DNA from: Shouchella oshimensis | GTDB lineage: Bacteria; Bacillota; Bacilli; Bacillales; Bacillaceae_D | Assembly: GCF_002019765.1 (NCBI RefSeq) | Contig: NZ_KV917380.1 | Location: forward strand, 1,321,858-1,385,857 | Direction of reading: 5' to 3' | Length of the DNA: 64,000 bases | Shown: positions 1 through 8,483 of the stretch, one piece after another | Numbering within the stretch: the first letter of the stretch is position 1 | How the letters are laid out: the number at the start of each line of letters is the position of its first letter | The notes under the pieces: model-generated | What the model saw: the letters and a program-made list of their open reading frames with translations, nothing else | The model's database searches: none | Told to the model about the DNA's origin: nothing | Translations under genes and position numbers: made by a program

Positions 1-60
1 CACATGAATAGAGATAGAAAATGGAAGATCTCCATCATGGAAGTACATCTAATTGACTAG
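1..60 (+). other. Possible 3' end of an unidentified upstream gene
   Basis: Frame 1 is open from the window edge to a TAG at 58-60 and would give a tail ending in EVHLID. The other two forward frames hit stops within the first ten bases. A terminator-like hairpin follows at 161-201. Nineteen residues are too few to name a family, and the stretch 61-160 holds no convincing gene in any frame. It may equally be non-coding. Confidence 0.25.
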
Positions 61-160
61 ATTGAAACGTAAGAACTAGAGTGGCGGAGCGCATTCGACG
101 GTGATCATGGTAGGAGAACGGCAGCTTAGAAACATAAGAGCGATCTATGTGAAAAAAGCT

Positions 161-201
161 AAAGCGTTGTCTAAGAACATTTGCCGTCGATAGCGCTTTT
201 T
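161..201 (+). terminator. Intrinsic terminator upstream of ytxK
   Basis: The arms 161-171 (AAAGCGTTGTC) and 189-199 (GATAGCGCTTT) pair over 11 positions with two G-U pairs, around a 17-nt loop, and a short T run follows. It probably ends the gene lying mostly left of the window. Confidence 0.55.
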
Positions 202-244
202 CATTTGCTAAATGTGAAAATGAGAACAAAAGGGTGAACGTTGT

Positions 245-1231
245 ATGGAACAAACCAATGTAACAGCGCTATATGAGTATTTAGACGAATCTGCTAAGGT
301 ACTAGAGCACGTACTGGATGTAACCTATTTAGACGCGTTAGCAGAAGCAGGAGACAATTTATTTGAACAAGCCATTATTCAAGACCTTGCTAGTGAACGT
401 AAGGAACAGCTTCTTCCGTTAATGGAGCGAGTAAGTTCTATGACGTTTACGAAAGAAGACGTTCGAAAAGCATTTCAACTTGCTGTAATGAAAGGAATGA
501 AAGGGGTTGTTCAGCCTAATCATTCCATGACCCCTGATGCAGTTAGCTTGTTCATGAGCTATTTGGTGAATAAGCTACAGAAGACAGATTCAAAAGGGGA
601 TGTCCTCGATTTAGCGGTTGGATCTGGAAACTTGCTTTTCTCAATTTGCAACCATGCAGAAGGTCGAATTGATAAGGCCTATGGCTTTGAAGTGGATGAG
701 ACGTTGTTAAAGAACGCTTTTGCAAGTGCTAATTTGCAACAGCATGAAATACAGCTGTTTCACCAAGATAGTTTGCTTGTCAACATGCCTGATGTTCATC
801 TTGTCGTAGCAGATTTGCCTGTAGGTTATTATCCAAAAGATGATATCGCACGTACCTATGATCTAAAAGCGGAATCAGGGCATTCGTATATTCATCATTT
901 AATGATTGAACAAGGTATTCGTGCTCTTCAACCAGGAGGTTTTGGCTTGTTACTCGTACCAAATTTTATTTTTGAAAGTGACCAAGCCGACAAACTTCAT
1001 GCTTATTTAAAAGAGCACGCGGTGGTTTTAGGCTTACTGCAGTTACCAGCGTCAATGTTTTCCAATAAGCAACAGCAAAAAAGCATCTTAATGATTCAAA
1101 AGAAAGCGGAAAAAATGAAGAAGCCACAGCAAGCCCTTCTTGCAGAGCTACCATCGTTTTCGAACGTAACTGCGATGCAGGAAATGATGAGTAGTATTAA
1201 TAAGTGGTTTAAGGAGCAACTTGGTCGCTAA
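245..1231 (+). CDS. ytxK: YtxK-like class I SAM-dependent methyltransferase (N6-adenine type fold)
   Basis: The 328-residue protein has an N-terminal helical region of about 100 residues followed by a Rossmann methyltransferase domain. The SAM-binding motif VLDLAVGSGNLL lies near residues 119-130. Where N6-adenine DNA methyltransferases carry (N/D)PPY this protein has DLPVGYYP (about 189-196), so target chemistry is uncertain. B. subtilis YtxK sits next to ackA in the same way, which supports the name. The ATG start is preceded by AAAGGGTG at a normal distance. A strong terminator follows directly, so it is transcribed apart from ackA. The family is often annotated as a methylase but its substrate is not established as far as I know. 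Confidence 0.85.
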   Translation: MEQTNVTALYEYLDESAKVLEHVLDVTYLDALAEAGDNLFEQAIIQDLASERKEQLLPLMERVSSMTFTKEDVRKAFQLAVMKGMKGVVQPNHSMTPDAVSLFMSYLVNKLQKTDSKGDVLDLAVGSGNLLFSICNHAEGRIDKAYGFEVDETLLKNAFASANLQQHEIQLFHQDSLLVNMPDVHLVVADLPVGYYPKDDIARTYDLKAESGHSYIHHLMIEQGIRALQPGGFGLLLVPNFIFESDQADKLHAYLKEHAVVLGLLQLPASMFSNKQQQKSILMIQKKAEKMKKPQQALLAELPSFSNVTAMQEMMSSINKWFKEQLGR

Positions 1232-1239
1232 GAGCGCTA

Positions 1240-1270
1240 GGTATCATGTGAGCATGGTACCTTTTTTTTT
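1240..1270 (+). terminator. Terminator after ytxK
   Basis: GGTATCATG (1240-1248) pairs with CATGGTACC (1253-1261) around a 4-nt loop and is followed by nine T residues. Confidence 0.85.
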
Positions 1271-1314
1271 ATAAAAAAACTATGAGAATTCACAGTAAAT
1301 TTTAATTATTTCCA

Positions 1315-1370
1315 TGTATGCGCTTAACCGATTTTGTCCGCTTGAAATGACGTATGGAGAATGCTTAAAT
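1315..1370 (+). promoter_or_regulatory. ackA promoter with upstream cre-like (CcpA) site
   Basis: TTGAAA (1342-1347) and TTAAAT (1365-1370) are spaced by 17 bp and form a plausible sigma-A promoter. Upstream, TGTATGCGCTTAAC (1315-1328) resembles the cre consensus TGWAANCGNTNWCA, with a mismatch at the fifth base and an inexact final CA. Its centre would be near -56 from the expected start. In B. subtilis CcpA activates ackA from an upstream cre, so this layout fits activation by glucose. Binding is inferred. Confidence 0.5.
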
Positions 1371-1410
1371 GGTAGAGATGGCTTTAGACTAAAGGAGTGC
1401 AGTAAAAATT

Positions 1411-2595
1411 ATGGCTACGATTATGGCAATTAATGCAGGGAGCTCATCCCTAAAGTTTCAACTACTCTCAATGCCGGAAGAGACAATTATTACAAAAGGT
1501 CTTGTTGAGCGAATTGGATTGAAAGACTCTGTTTTTGCAATCGAGAAAAATGGAGAAAAGCACGAAACCACAGCAGATATTGCGGATCATTCCGAAGCTG
1601 TGAAAATTTTACTTGATAAACTAACAAGCTTGAATATCATTTCCTCTCTAGATGATATTGAGGGGATTGGTCACCGTGTTGTTCATGGCGGCGAGAAATT
1701 TAATGATTCAGTTCTTATATCAGACGATGTTTTGGCAGGGATCATAGAAGTGTCGGAGTTAGCTCCACTTCACAACCCAGCAAATATTACAGGAATAAAA
1801 GCCTTTAAAGAAGTGCTTCCAAATGTACCGGCAGTTGCAGTATTCGATACGGCTTTCCATCAAACGATGCCAGAACACGCATACTTGTACAGCCTTCCAT
1901 ATGAATACTATACAGAGTACGGTATTCGTAAATATGGATTCCATGGCACCTCTCATAAGTATGTGTCTGAGCGAGCTGCTGAAATGCTTGGTGAGCCACT
2001 TGAAAACTTAAAAATGGTTTCTTGTCACTTAGGAAATGGAGCAAGTATTGCAGCTATTGATGGTGGTAAATCAATTGACACGTCAATGGGTTTTACCCCC
2101 CTTGCAGGCGTAACAATGGGCACACGTTCTGGTGATATTGATCCGGCTCTTATTCCGTTTATTATGGATAAGACAAATCAAACGGTGGCAGAAGTGATTT
2201 CTACGTTAAACAAGGAAAGTGGACTACTTGGTCTTACAGGTTTTTCAAGTGATTTACGAGATATTGAAAGTGAAGAAGCAAAGGGTAATGAGCGTGCAAA
2301 GGTAGCTCTTGATGTCTTTACTTCAAGGATTCAGGATTATGTTGGTTCTTACGCAACACGTATGGGCGGCATTGACGTTCTTATTTTCACAGCGGGAATC
2401 GGTGAAAATAGTACCGTTGTTCGCGAACGTGTTCTAAAAGGTTTAGAATTCATGGGAATCGAAGTCGATTTGTCCAAAAATAATGTACGTGGAAAAGAGA
2501 CGTTCTTACAAACTGCGGATTCAAAAGTAAAAGTCTTGATTGTTCCTACAAATGAAGAAGTTATGATTGCTCGTGATACTGTTCGATTAACGTAA
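1411..2595 (+). CDS. ackA: Acetate kinase
   Basis: Cytosolic enzyme that interconverts acetyl phosphate plus ADP and acetate plus ATP; it is the last step of acetate overflow. The 394-residue protein has the full ASKHA-fold kinase motifs: [10 protein letters not shown] at residues 5-14, [15 protein letters not shown] near 146-155, GFHGTSH near 174-180, [17 protein letters not shown] and FTAGIGENS. Length matches the family (about 395-400). AAAGGAG lies 10 bases before the ATG. It is flanked by terminators on both sides and so appears monocistronic. No phosphotransacetylase gene is nearby. Identification is certain. Confidence 0.99.
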   Translation: MATIMAINAGSSSLKFQLLSMPEETIITKGLVERIGLKDSVFAIEKNGEKHETTADIADHSEAVKILLDKLTSLNIISSLDDIEGIGHRVVHGGEKFNDSVLISDDVLAGIIEVSELAPLHNPANITGIKAFKEVLPNVPAVAVFDTAFHQTMPEHAYLYSLPYEYYTEYGIRKYGFHGTSHKYVSERAAEMLGEPLENLKMVSCHLGNGASIAAIDGGKSIDTSMGFTPLAGVTMGTRSGDIDPALIPFIMDKTNQTVAEVISTLNKESGLLGLTGFSSDLRDIESEEAKGNERAKVALDVFTSRIQDYVGSYATRMGGIDVLIFTAGIGENSTVVRERVLKGLEFMGIEVDLSKNNVRGKETFLQTADSKVKVLIVPTNEEVMIARDTVRLT

Positions 2596-2603
2596 TAAGA
2601 AAA

Positions 2604-2655
2604 AAGGCTTTCCCATTAGGTTGTGTTGCTAAACCTAATGGGGATAGCTTTTTTT
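2604..2655 (+). terminator. Terminator after ackA
   Basis: A long stem, AAGGCTTTCCCATTAGGTT pairing with AACCTAATGGGGATAGCTT, has a loop of about 8 nt and ends in a T tract. Confidence 0.9.
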
Positions 2656-2777
2656 ATTTTAAGAATGCCAGTTATGAATAATAGAAAATAGCTCTGGGGA
2701 GGCAGCAAGAATAGGGTAAGAACTTCTTTTGCCTTTTACACACTTCTCAGCTAAGATAATGGATGGAGGTGTTGATG

Positions 2778-3683
2778 ATGGAAGCTGATTTTTATATGAT
2801 TCGAGAACGTGAAATTAAACAGGCAGCAAATGGATCGCTTTACGCAAATTTCACGTTGCAACAACAGCATAACCTCCTCTCTGCTCGGCTGTGGGATATA
2901 ACAGATGACCAGCAGCAAAAGTTTGTTCCAAAATCGGTTGTGAAAGTGGAAGGTGCCCTTGAAACCTTTCGCTCAAAGCAAATGTTAACCATAAAGAAAA
3001 TTCGATTAGCAACAGAGGATGATCAAATAAATCGAACTGAACTAATCTCAAAGCCGGGGTTATCTCGGGAAGATCTATGGCATGAGCTACGGATGATGAT
3101 GGATGACATTGAGTCGCCTACTTTACAACAGCTCGTTAAAGAAATATACAGTAATCGCGGAATTCGTGAGAAATTAACAACATATCCGGCTGGTAAGACG
3201 TATCATCATGCTTATTATGCAGGGTTATTAGAGCAAATTGTTGAACTTATGACGGCAGCGTTGCAGCTCCTTCCGTTGTATAAGACGATTAACGGAGACA
3301 TTGTTTTAGCGGCCTGTTTATTAGGGGACATTGGAAAAATCCAAGCATTAAATGATCCACTCACCCCTGAATACACAACCGTAGGTGAGCTGATTGGCCA
3401 AGTCGTATTAAGTATTGAAATGATCAACCAAGCAGCACAGCAACAAAAAATAGATGTGCTTAATAAAGAGGTTGTACAATTAAAACACACCATTCTTGGT
3501 CAGTATGATCAAACAGAAGAAACATCCGTAAAGCCAAAAACAGCGGAAGCCATTTTGTATTTTTACTTAAAGCGCATGAATACAGAATTACGAGCTTTGG
3601 AACAAGTGAATGAAGAAGGGTTTCCATATATCCCTTTGTTTAAACGAAAAATGTTTACCCACTTTGAAGAGGAAGGAGAATAA
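2778..3683 (+). CDS. YhaM-like OB-fold/HD-domain protein with degenerate HD motif
   Basis: The order of an N-terminal OB-like nucleic-acid-binding segment (about residues 1-90) and a C-terminal HD-type helical domain resembles YhaM 3'-5' exoribonucleases. HHAYYAGLLEQ (about 143-153) matches the first metal-binding stretch, but the usual LHDIGK is LGDIGK (about 181-186), losing the histidine of the HD dyad, and the downstream histidine region reads HTILGQYD. Catalysis is therefore doubtful and a binding role is possible. The reading frame is open from an ATG at 2763, but GGAGGT at 2765-2770 lies inside that part, so the ATG at 2778 (or 2775) is the likely start. It is probably co-transcribed with the next gene, 5 bp away. 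Family resemblance is inferred from motifs only. Confidence 0.65.
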   Translation: MEADFYMIREREIKQAANGSLYANFTLQQQHNLLSARLWDITDDQQQKFVPKSVVKVEGALETFRSKQMLTIKKIRLATEDDQINRTELISKPGLSREDLWHELRMMMDDIESPTLQQLVKEIYSNRGIREKLTTYPAGKTYHHAYYAGLLEQIVELMTAALQLLPLYKTINGDIVLAACLLGDIGKIQALNDPLTPEYTTVGELIGQVVLSIEMINQAAQQQKIDVLNKEVVQLKHTILGQYDQTEETSVKPKTAEAILYFYLKRMNTELRALEQVNEEGFPYIPLFKRKMFTHFEEEGE

Positions 3684-3688
3684 CAATC

Positions 3689-4450
3689 ATGTCTAGTGTT
3701 GAGCAGTGGCAAAAAGAAATTGAAGAGTATGAAAAGCAGTTGTTCTTTCAATCGAAGAAAAAGAGCCCCAGTGGTAGACAGGTAATTGATGAAAGTTGGA
3801 CTCACTACATGGATCCAATAGCCATTCAATTGTACCAATGGATTCAATCCGATTTCTTACAGTCAACATTCCAGTCCACTTTGCAATTAGAGCCTGATGA
3901 TTCGATTGCTGTTAGGAATGAAAAGCAACATCTCTTACATAAAGAATTAGCGCGCACTCGACTACTTGCCCTTGTTCAAGGGGGGATGAGTACCCATTCG
4001 AACACAGCTTTACTAACACACCTTCCTCTCAGTCTGTATGTATCAAAAAAAGCACTTGATAAAGTCGGTCATTTCTATCAATTCACTCAAACAGGTGGGA
4101 CTGCAGAAACCATTTTATCACTGCGGCTTTTCATATACAGTTTTTTACCAAAGCAGGTAAAGTACGAGGAGTGGCGATCGTTAACAAAGGATGGCATTGC
4201 TTGTGACCAAAACGAGCCTATGTATCTTGGCAAAGAAGACATGGTGTCAGAAGCTGTTGTGAAGCAGTTGTTAAAACAGATTATACGCATGTCACTGTAT
4301 AAACAAATTGGGCATAGACGTGTTCCGTTTAAGCGTCTCTTACTTGGAGCATACCAAGCTTCTGTCTCTTATAAATCTATGCAATCATTAACAATGGATG
4401 CACAGTGCTTTTACAAAAAGCGTTGGCTTCATCGCTTTTCAGAGTACTAA
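3689..4450 (+). CDS. Conserved-looking hypothetical protein paired with the YhaM-like gene
   Basis: The 253-residue protein is not recognised. It has no signal peptide, no membrane segment and no obvious catalytic motif. The N-terminus (residues 1-30) is charged and predicted helical, the middle is helical and the C-terminal third is basic with clustered Lys/Arg, which could suit nucleic-acid contact. It starts 5 bp after the YhaM-like gene with GGAAGGAG upstream, so the two are likely one operon that ends at the hairpin near 4591. The pairing suggests a shared process, but which one cannot be told from sequence. Confidence 0.7.
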   Translation: MSSVEQWQKEIEEYEKQLFFQSKKKSPSGRQVIDESWTHYMDPIAIQLYQWIQSDFLQSTFQSTLQLEPDDSIAVRNEKQHLLHKELARTRLLALVQGGMSTHSNTALLTHLPLSLYVSKKALDKVGHFYQFTQTGGTAETILSLRLFIYSFLPKQVKYEEWRSLTKDGIACDQNEPMYLGKEDMVSEAVVKQLLKQIIRMSLYKQIGHRRVPFKRLLLGAYQASVSYKSMQSLTMDAQCFYKKRWLHRFSEY

Positions 4451-4525
4451 CAGCCTGTAGATTTACAGAAACGAATGGTTTAAGAAAAGGAATTAAAACT
4501 TAGAACAAAAAATCCCAAAAACCTC

Positions 4526-4554
4526 TTGTCAAAACAATCTATGACTGGTAAAGT
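4526..4554 (+). promoter_or_regulatory. Candidate promoter upstream of argG
   Basis: TTGTCA (4526-4531), a 17-bp spacer and TAAAGT (4549-4554). If used, transcripts would run through the hairpin at 4591-4613, which would then act as an attenuator rather than only as the end of the upstream operon. An isolated arginine half-site (ATTCATA, 4562-4568) lies just downstream. Confidence 0.35.
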
Positions 4555-4590
4555 AATGTATATTCATAAGTTAATTGTTTGGTTTTATAC

Positions 4591-4621
4591 AACTGGGGCA
4601 CATACCCCCGGTTCATTTTTC
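4591..4621 (+). terminator. Intrinsic terminator between the YhaM-like operon and argG
   Basis: AACTGGGG (4591-4598) pairs with CCCCGGTT (4606-4613), one G-U, around a 7-nt loop, followed by CATTTTTC. Confidence 0.65.
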
Positions 4622-4648
4622 ACCTTTGATTGTATAAAAATAATATAA

Positions 4649-4666
4649 TGAGAATTTTTATTCATA
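4649..4666 (+). promoter_or_regulatory. ARG box (ArgR/AhrC operator) before argG
   Basis: TGAGAAT-TTTT-ATTCATA fits the ARG box TNTGNAT-W4-ATNCANA with one mismatch in the left half. It overlaps TATAAT at 4644-4649, so a bound arginine repressor would block a promoter there. The matching -35 is weak. Repression of argGH by arginine is the established pattern in bacilli. Confidence 0.65.
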
Positions 4667-4685
4667 AAAACTGGAGGAGATTTTT

Positions 4686-5897
4686 GTGGCGAAAGAAAAA
4701 GTAGTACTTGCATATTCAGGTGGTTTAGATACATCAGTAGCAGTAAAATGGTTAACCGATAAAGGATATGATGTGATTGCTGTTGGTCTTGATGTAGGTG
4801 AAGGGAAAGACTTAGAATTTGTGAAACAAAAAGCACTGACCGTTGGGGCTATTCAATCCTATACTATTGATGCAAAAAAAGAGTTTGCTGAGGAATTTGT
4901 TCTTCCAGCTCTCCAATCTCATGCACTCTATGAACAAAAATATCCGCTAGTATCTGCTCTTTCTCGCCCGTTAATCTCGAAAAAGCTTGTTGAAGTCGCA
5001 GAACAAACAGGTGCTTCTGCAGTGGCCCATGGATGCACTGGAAAAGGGAATGATCAAGTCCGTTTTGAAGTGTCGATTCAAGCACTTAATCCAGATTTAA
5101 AGGTACTTGCACCTGTTCGTGAGTGGGCATGGTCCCGTGATGAGGAAATTGAATATGCTAAAGCAAATAATATTCCAATTCCAATTGATTTAGATAACCC
5201 CTATTCTGTTGACCAGAACTTATGGGGGAGAAGCAACGAGTGCGGCATTTTAGAAGACCCTTGGGCGACACCACCAGAAGGCGCCTATGAATTAACAGCG
5301 CCATTAGAAAAAACACCTGATACAGCCGATACAATTGAGATTCATTTTGAGAAAGGGGTACCCGTGGCCATCGATGGTCAAGCGATGCCATTAGATGAAC
5401 TGATTCTTTCTTTAAATAACCTTGCTGGTAAACATGGTGTTGGACGTATTGATCATGTGGAGAATCGTCTCGTTGGAATTAAGTCCCGTGAAGTCTACGA
5501 GTGTCCAGGTGCAATGACCCTAATTAAAGCCCATAAAGAGCTTGAAGACTTAACGTTGCCGAAGGAATTAGCTCACTTTAAGCCTGTTATTGAAAAGAAA
5601 TTAACGGAATTAATTTATGAAGGTTTATGGTTTTCTAGCCTTCAGCCAGCCCTTCAAGCTTTCTTGAAAGAGTCTCAGCAGCACGTAACGGGTATTGTAC
5701 GAGTGAAACTCTTTAAGGGGCATGCGATTGTAGAAGGAAGAAAATCACCTTATTCTCTTTACAATGAGAAATTAGCAACGTATACACCAGATGATGAGTT
5801 TGATCACAATGCAGCAGTTGGATTTATTTCCTTATGGGGCTTGCCAACGAAAGTACACAGTATGGTAACAAAAGAAAAAGAGGAGGTAACATCGTGA
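4686..5897 (+). CDS. argG: Argininosuccinate synthase
   Basis: Joins citrulline and aspartate with ATP to give argininosuccinate, the penultimate step of arginine synthesis in the cytosol. The 403-residue protein opens with the N-type ATP pyrophosphatase P-loop AYSGGLDTS (residues 8-16), and shows [15 protein letters not shown] near 114-128 and the [12 protein letters not shown] stretch that contacts substrate. Length is normal. It starts with GTG after GGAGGAG. Its last four bases overlap the start of argH, so the two are translationally coupled. An ARG box precedes it. Confidence 0.98.
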   Translation: MAKEKVVLAYSGGLDTSVAVKWLTDKGYDVIAVGLDVGEGKDLEFVKQKALTVGAIQSYTIDAKKEFAEEFVLPALQSHALYEQKYPLVSALSRPLISKKLVEVAEQTGASAVAHGCTGKGNDQVRFEVSIQALNPDLKVLAPVREWAWSRDEEIEYAKANNIPIPIDLDNPYSVDQNLWGRSNECGILEDPWATPPEGAYELTAPLEKTPDTADTIEIHFEKGVPVAIDGQAMPLDELILSLNNLAGKHGVGRIDHVENRLVGIKSREVYECPGAMTLIKAHKELEDLTLPKELAHFKPVIEKKLTELIYEGLWFSSLQPALQAFLKESQQHVTGIVRVKLFKGHAIVEGRKSPYSLYNEKLATYTPDDEFDHNAAVGFISLWGLPTKVHSMVTKEKEEVTS

Positions 5898-7273
5898 GTA
5901 AACTGTGGGGCGGAAGATTCACCAAATCAGCTGAAGAATGGGTCGATGAATTTGGCGCCTCTATTGGATTTGATAAACAATTAGTATTCGAAGACATTCA
6001 AGGCAGCATCGCACATGTGACGATGCTTGCCGCTTGTGAAATCGTCACGGAAGAAGAAAAGAATACGATTGTAGCTGGCTTACAAACGTTGAAGAAAAAA
6101 GCCGAAGAAGGAACCCTTGCCTATGAAGTTGCTCAGGAAGATATTCATTTAAATATTGAAAAGCAACTAATTGATGAGATTGGTCCTGTGGGAGGCAAGC
6201 TACACACTGGGCGTAGCCGTAATGATCAAGTGGCTACAGATATGCACCTTTACTTGTACCATGAGACAAAGACCATTATGGAAGCCATTCGTGCCATGCA
6301 AGAGTCGCTTATTCACAAGGCGCAAGAGCATGTTGAAACACTTATTCCTGGATATACACATTTACAGCGTGCTCAGCCAGTTTCATTTGCACATCATTTA
6401 CTTGCTTACTTCTGGATGCTTGAGCGTGACTACAGCCGTTTCGAAGACAGTTTAAAACGTGTAAATGTGTCGCCTTTAGGTGCGGGTGCTTTAGCAGGGA
6501 CAACGTTTCCGATTGATCGACATTTGACAGCAGAACTATTGGGGTTTGATGGTATTTATGAGAATAGCTTAGATGCGGTTAGTGATCGAGATTTTATTCT
6601 CGAATTTCTATCAGCTTCATCTACACTCATGATGCATTTGTCTCGTTTGTGTGAGGAAATGATTTTTTGGTCCTCTCAAGAATGCCAGTTTATAGAATTG
6701 GATGATGCGTTTGCTACAGGTTCAAGTATTATGCCACAAAAGAAGAACCCTGATATGGCAGAACTTATTCGCGGAAAAACAGGTCGAGTGTATGGGAATT
6801 TATTTTCTTTATTAACAACGCTAAAAGGGCTTCCTCTTGCTTACAACAAAGACATGCAAGAAGATAAAGAAGGCATGTTTGATACGGTAGTAACAGTGAA
6901 AGGGTCGTTGCGGATCTTTTCGGGTATGATTTCGAGTATGTCGGTAAAAACGGAGCAGATGGAAGCAGCAGTAAGTCAAGATTTCTCAAATGCAACTGAA
7001 TTAGCCGATTACTTAGCGACAAAAGGAATGCCGTTTCGTGAAGCTCATGAAGTAGTAGGGAAACTTGTGTTAAAAGCAATTCAAAAAAACGTATACTTAC
7101 TTGATCTAGCAATGACAGATTATACAGAGGCAAGTGCCTTATTTGATGAAGATATTTATGAAGTCTTACAACCAAAGACAGTAGTAGCTCGTCGAAATAG
7201 CGCAGGTGGTACTGGCTTCGCTCAAGTTGAAATCGCTATAGAAAAAGCAAAAGAATTGGTAAACAAAGGATAG
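5894..7273 (+). CDS. argH: Argininosuccinate lyase
   Basis: Splits argininosuccinate into arginine and fumarate, the last step of arginine synthesis. The 459-residue protein belongs to the fumarase/aspartase superfamily: [11 protein letters not shown] near residues 107-117, THLQRAQP near 155-162 and the signature [12 protein letters not shown] at about 276-287, which holds the catalytic serine loop. The frame is open further upstream, but AGGAGG at 5881-5886 sets the GTG at 5894, which overlaps the argG stop as GTGA. A strong terminator follows. Confidence 0.98.
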   Translation: MSKLWGGRFTKSAEEWVDEFGASIGFDKQLVFEDIQGSIAHVTMLAACEIVTEEEKNTIVAGLQTLKKKAEEGTLAYEVAQEDIHLNIEKQLIDEIGPVGGKLHTGRSRNDQVATDMHLYLYHETKTIMEAIRAMQESLIHKAQEHVETLIPGYTHLQRAQPVSFAHHLLAYFWMLERDYSRFEDSLKRVNVSPLGAGALAGTTFPIDRHLTAELLGFDGIYENSLDAVSDRDFILEFLSASSTLMMHLSRLCEEMIFWSSQECQFIELDDAFATGSSIMPQKKNPDMAELIRGKTGRVYGNLFSLLTTLKGLPLAYNKDMQEDKEGMFDTVVTVKGSLRIFSGMISSMSVKTEQMEAAVSQDFSNATELADYLATKGMPFREAHEVVGKLVLKAIQKNVYLLDLAMTDYTEASALFDEDIYEVLQPKTVVARRNSAGGTGFAQVEIAIEKAKELVNKG

Positions 7274-7276
7274 TAG

Positions 7277-7315
7277 AAGGGGTTGGATTGTAAATCCAAC
7301 CCCTTTTGTTTTTTC
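7277..7315 (+). terminator. Terminator after argGH
   Basis: AAGGGGTTGGATT (7277-7289) pairs perfectly with AATCCAACCCCTT (7293-7305), followed by a T-rich run. Confidence 0.92.
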
Positions 7316-7365
7316 TCATAAGTTTTTGTTCTTTAAGGCATTCTATACTAAAAGGAGGTCATAAA

Positions 7366-7512
7366 ATGGACAAACACGAAGAAAGAAAACAACAATCAGA
7401 AGAAACGCTTGTACACGATCAATTGATGGCATCTTATCAACAAGGTACAGTAGAAGATCAAGGAAAAGCAGTAAGCCAAACGAAAGAGGATCATAAAGAC
7501 GACGCTAAATAA
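7366..7512 (+). CDS. Small hydrophilic protein of unknown function
   Basis: A 48-residue, highly charged and glutamine-rich protein with no membrane segment and no cysteine. AAAGGAGGT ends 6 bases before the ATG, which makes translation likely and rules out the longer upstream reading. It lies between two terminators and so is its own transcription unit. I do not recognise the family; small acidic or hydrophilic proteins of this type are frequent in bacilli. Confidence 0.6.
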   Translation: MDKHEERKQQSEETLVHDQLMASYQQGTVEDQGKAVSQTKEDHKDDAK

Positions 7513-7577
7513 GGTCATGTCTATGTCTATTCTAATTCCGACAGAAGGACAATTTTCCATTTAGAAAAGTACCTTGT

Positions 7578-7622
7578 GACGACCACGCTCCCATCCTTAC
7601 GAGTCCGGTCGTCTTTTTTTTT
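7578..7622 (+). terminator. Terminator after the small hydrophilic gene
   Basis: GACGACC (7578-7584) pairs with GGTCGTC (7607-7613) and nine T residues follow. It sits in front of the ytkK-like gene, so that gene needs its own promoter between about 7620 and 7665. Confidence 0.75.
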
Positions 7623-7668
7623 GCCTACAACCATAAAGGTAGTGTATCTTAAAAAGAGAGAACGAACG

Positions 7669-8436
7669 ATGGTGGTGAATGAGTTGCGACATGCAATGGT
7701 AACGGCTGGAACAAAAGGGCTAGGTTTGAAAGTAACTGAATCGCTTCTGAAGTCAGGCTATCAAGTAACGGTTACATACTTAAATGACCACGAACGTGCG
7801 AAAGCGCTGCAAGAAAAATGGGGAATAGAGTATGTGCAAATTGTTCGAACAGATGTCACAAAGGGAGACGATTGTAAAGAGCTTGTCACACGTGCTCAAG
7901 CATTCGCAGGCCGGATTGATGTATGTATTCACAATGCAGGCCCCTATGTATTTGAAAAGAAGAAGCTGGTGGATTATGAAGAATCTGAGTGGAATGCTAT
8001 GATTGATGGCAATTTAACGTCTTCTTTTCATCTCATGAAAGAAGTTGTGCCGATTATGAGAAAACAAAAGTTTGGGCGTATCGTATTTTATGGCTTTCAA
8101 GGTGCCAACAATGCGCCTGGTTGGATTTACCGGTCTGCTTATGCAGCTGCTAAAGTGGGGCTTGTTTCGTTAATGAAGACCATTTCAATTGAAGAGGCTG
8201 AGTACGGCATAACGGCAAATATGGTATGTCCAGGGAATATAATGGGTGAGATGAAGGAAGCAACGATTGAAGAAGCACGTCATCATAAGGATCAAAATAC
8301 ACCAATAGGTCGATCAGGTACAGGAGAGGATATTGCTCGAACCGTTATGTTTCTATGTGAAGATAATGCCGATATGGTCACAGGCACTGTAATTGAAGTA
8401 ACTGGCGGAGTCGATGTTATCCACCGATACCGATGA
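7669..8436 (+). CDS. ytkK: Short-chain dehydrogenase/reductase, YtkK-like
   Basis: A cytosolic NAD(P)-dependent oxidoreductase of the SDR family, 255 residues. The cofactor-binding TAGTKGLG lies at residues 12-19, HNAGPY near 88-93, and the catalytic YxxxK as SAYAAAKVG (Tyr about 158). The serine normally 12-14 residues before that tyrosine is not there; the stretch reads FYGFQGANN. The C-terminal motif TGTVIEVTGGVDV is usual for SDRs. A longer frame runs from 7576 but lies inside the preceding terminator, so the ATG at 7669 is preferred although its ribosome binding site is weak. Position near ytkL supports the ytkK name. Substrate unknown. Confidence 0.8.
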   Translation: MVVNELRHAMVTAGTKGLGLKVTESLLKSGYQVTVTYLNDHERAKALQEKWGIEYVQIVRTDVTKGDDCKELVTRAQAFAGRIDVCIHNAGPYVFEKKKLVDYEESEWNAMIDGNLTSSFHLMKEVVPIMRKQKFGRIVFYGFQGANNAPGWIYRSAYAAAKVGLVSLMKTISIEEAEYGITANMVCPGNIMGEMKEATIEEARHHKDQNTPIGRSGTGEDIARTVMFLCEDNADMVTGTVIEVTGGVDVIHRYR

Positions 8437-8483
8437 ATAAATACAGCAAAAACCACACACGTTAAGAAAAAAAGAGGTGTGAT

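Noticed and set aside
61-160. Possible small overlapping genes before ytxK
   Set aside because: All frames are short, without convincing ribosome binding sites or recognisable products.
6765-7175. 136-codon frame antisense to argH
   Set aside because: Leucine-rich shadow of argH with no ribosome binding site.
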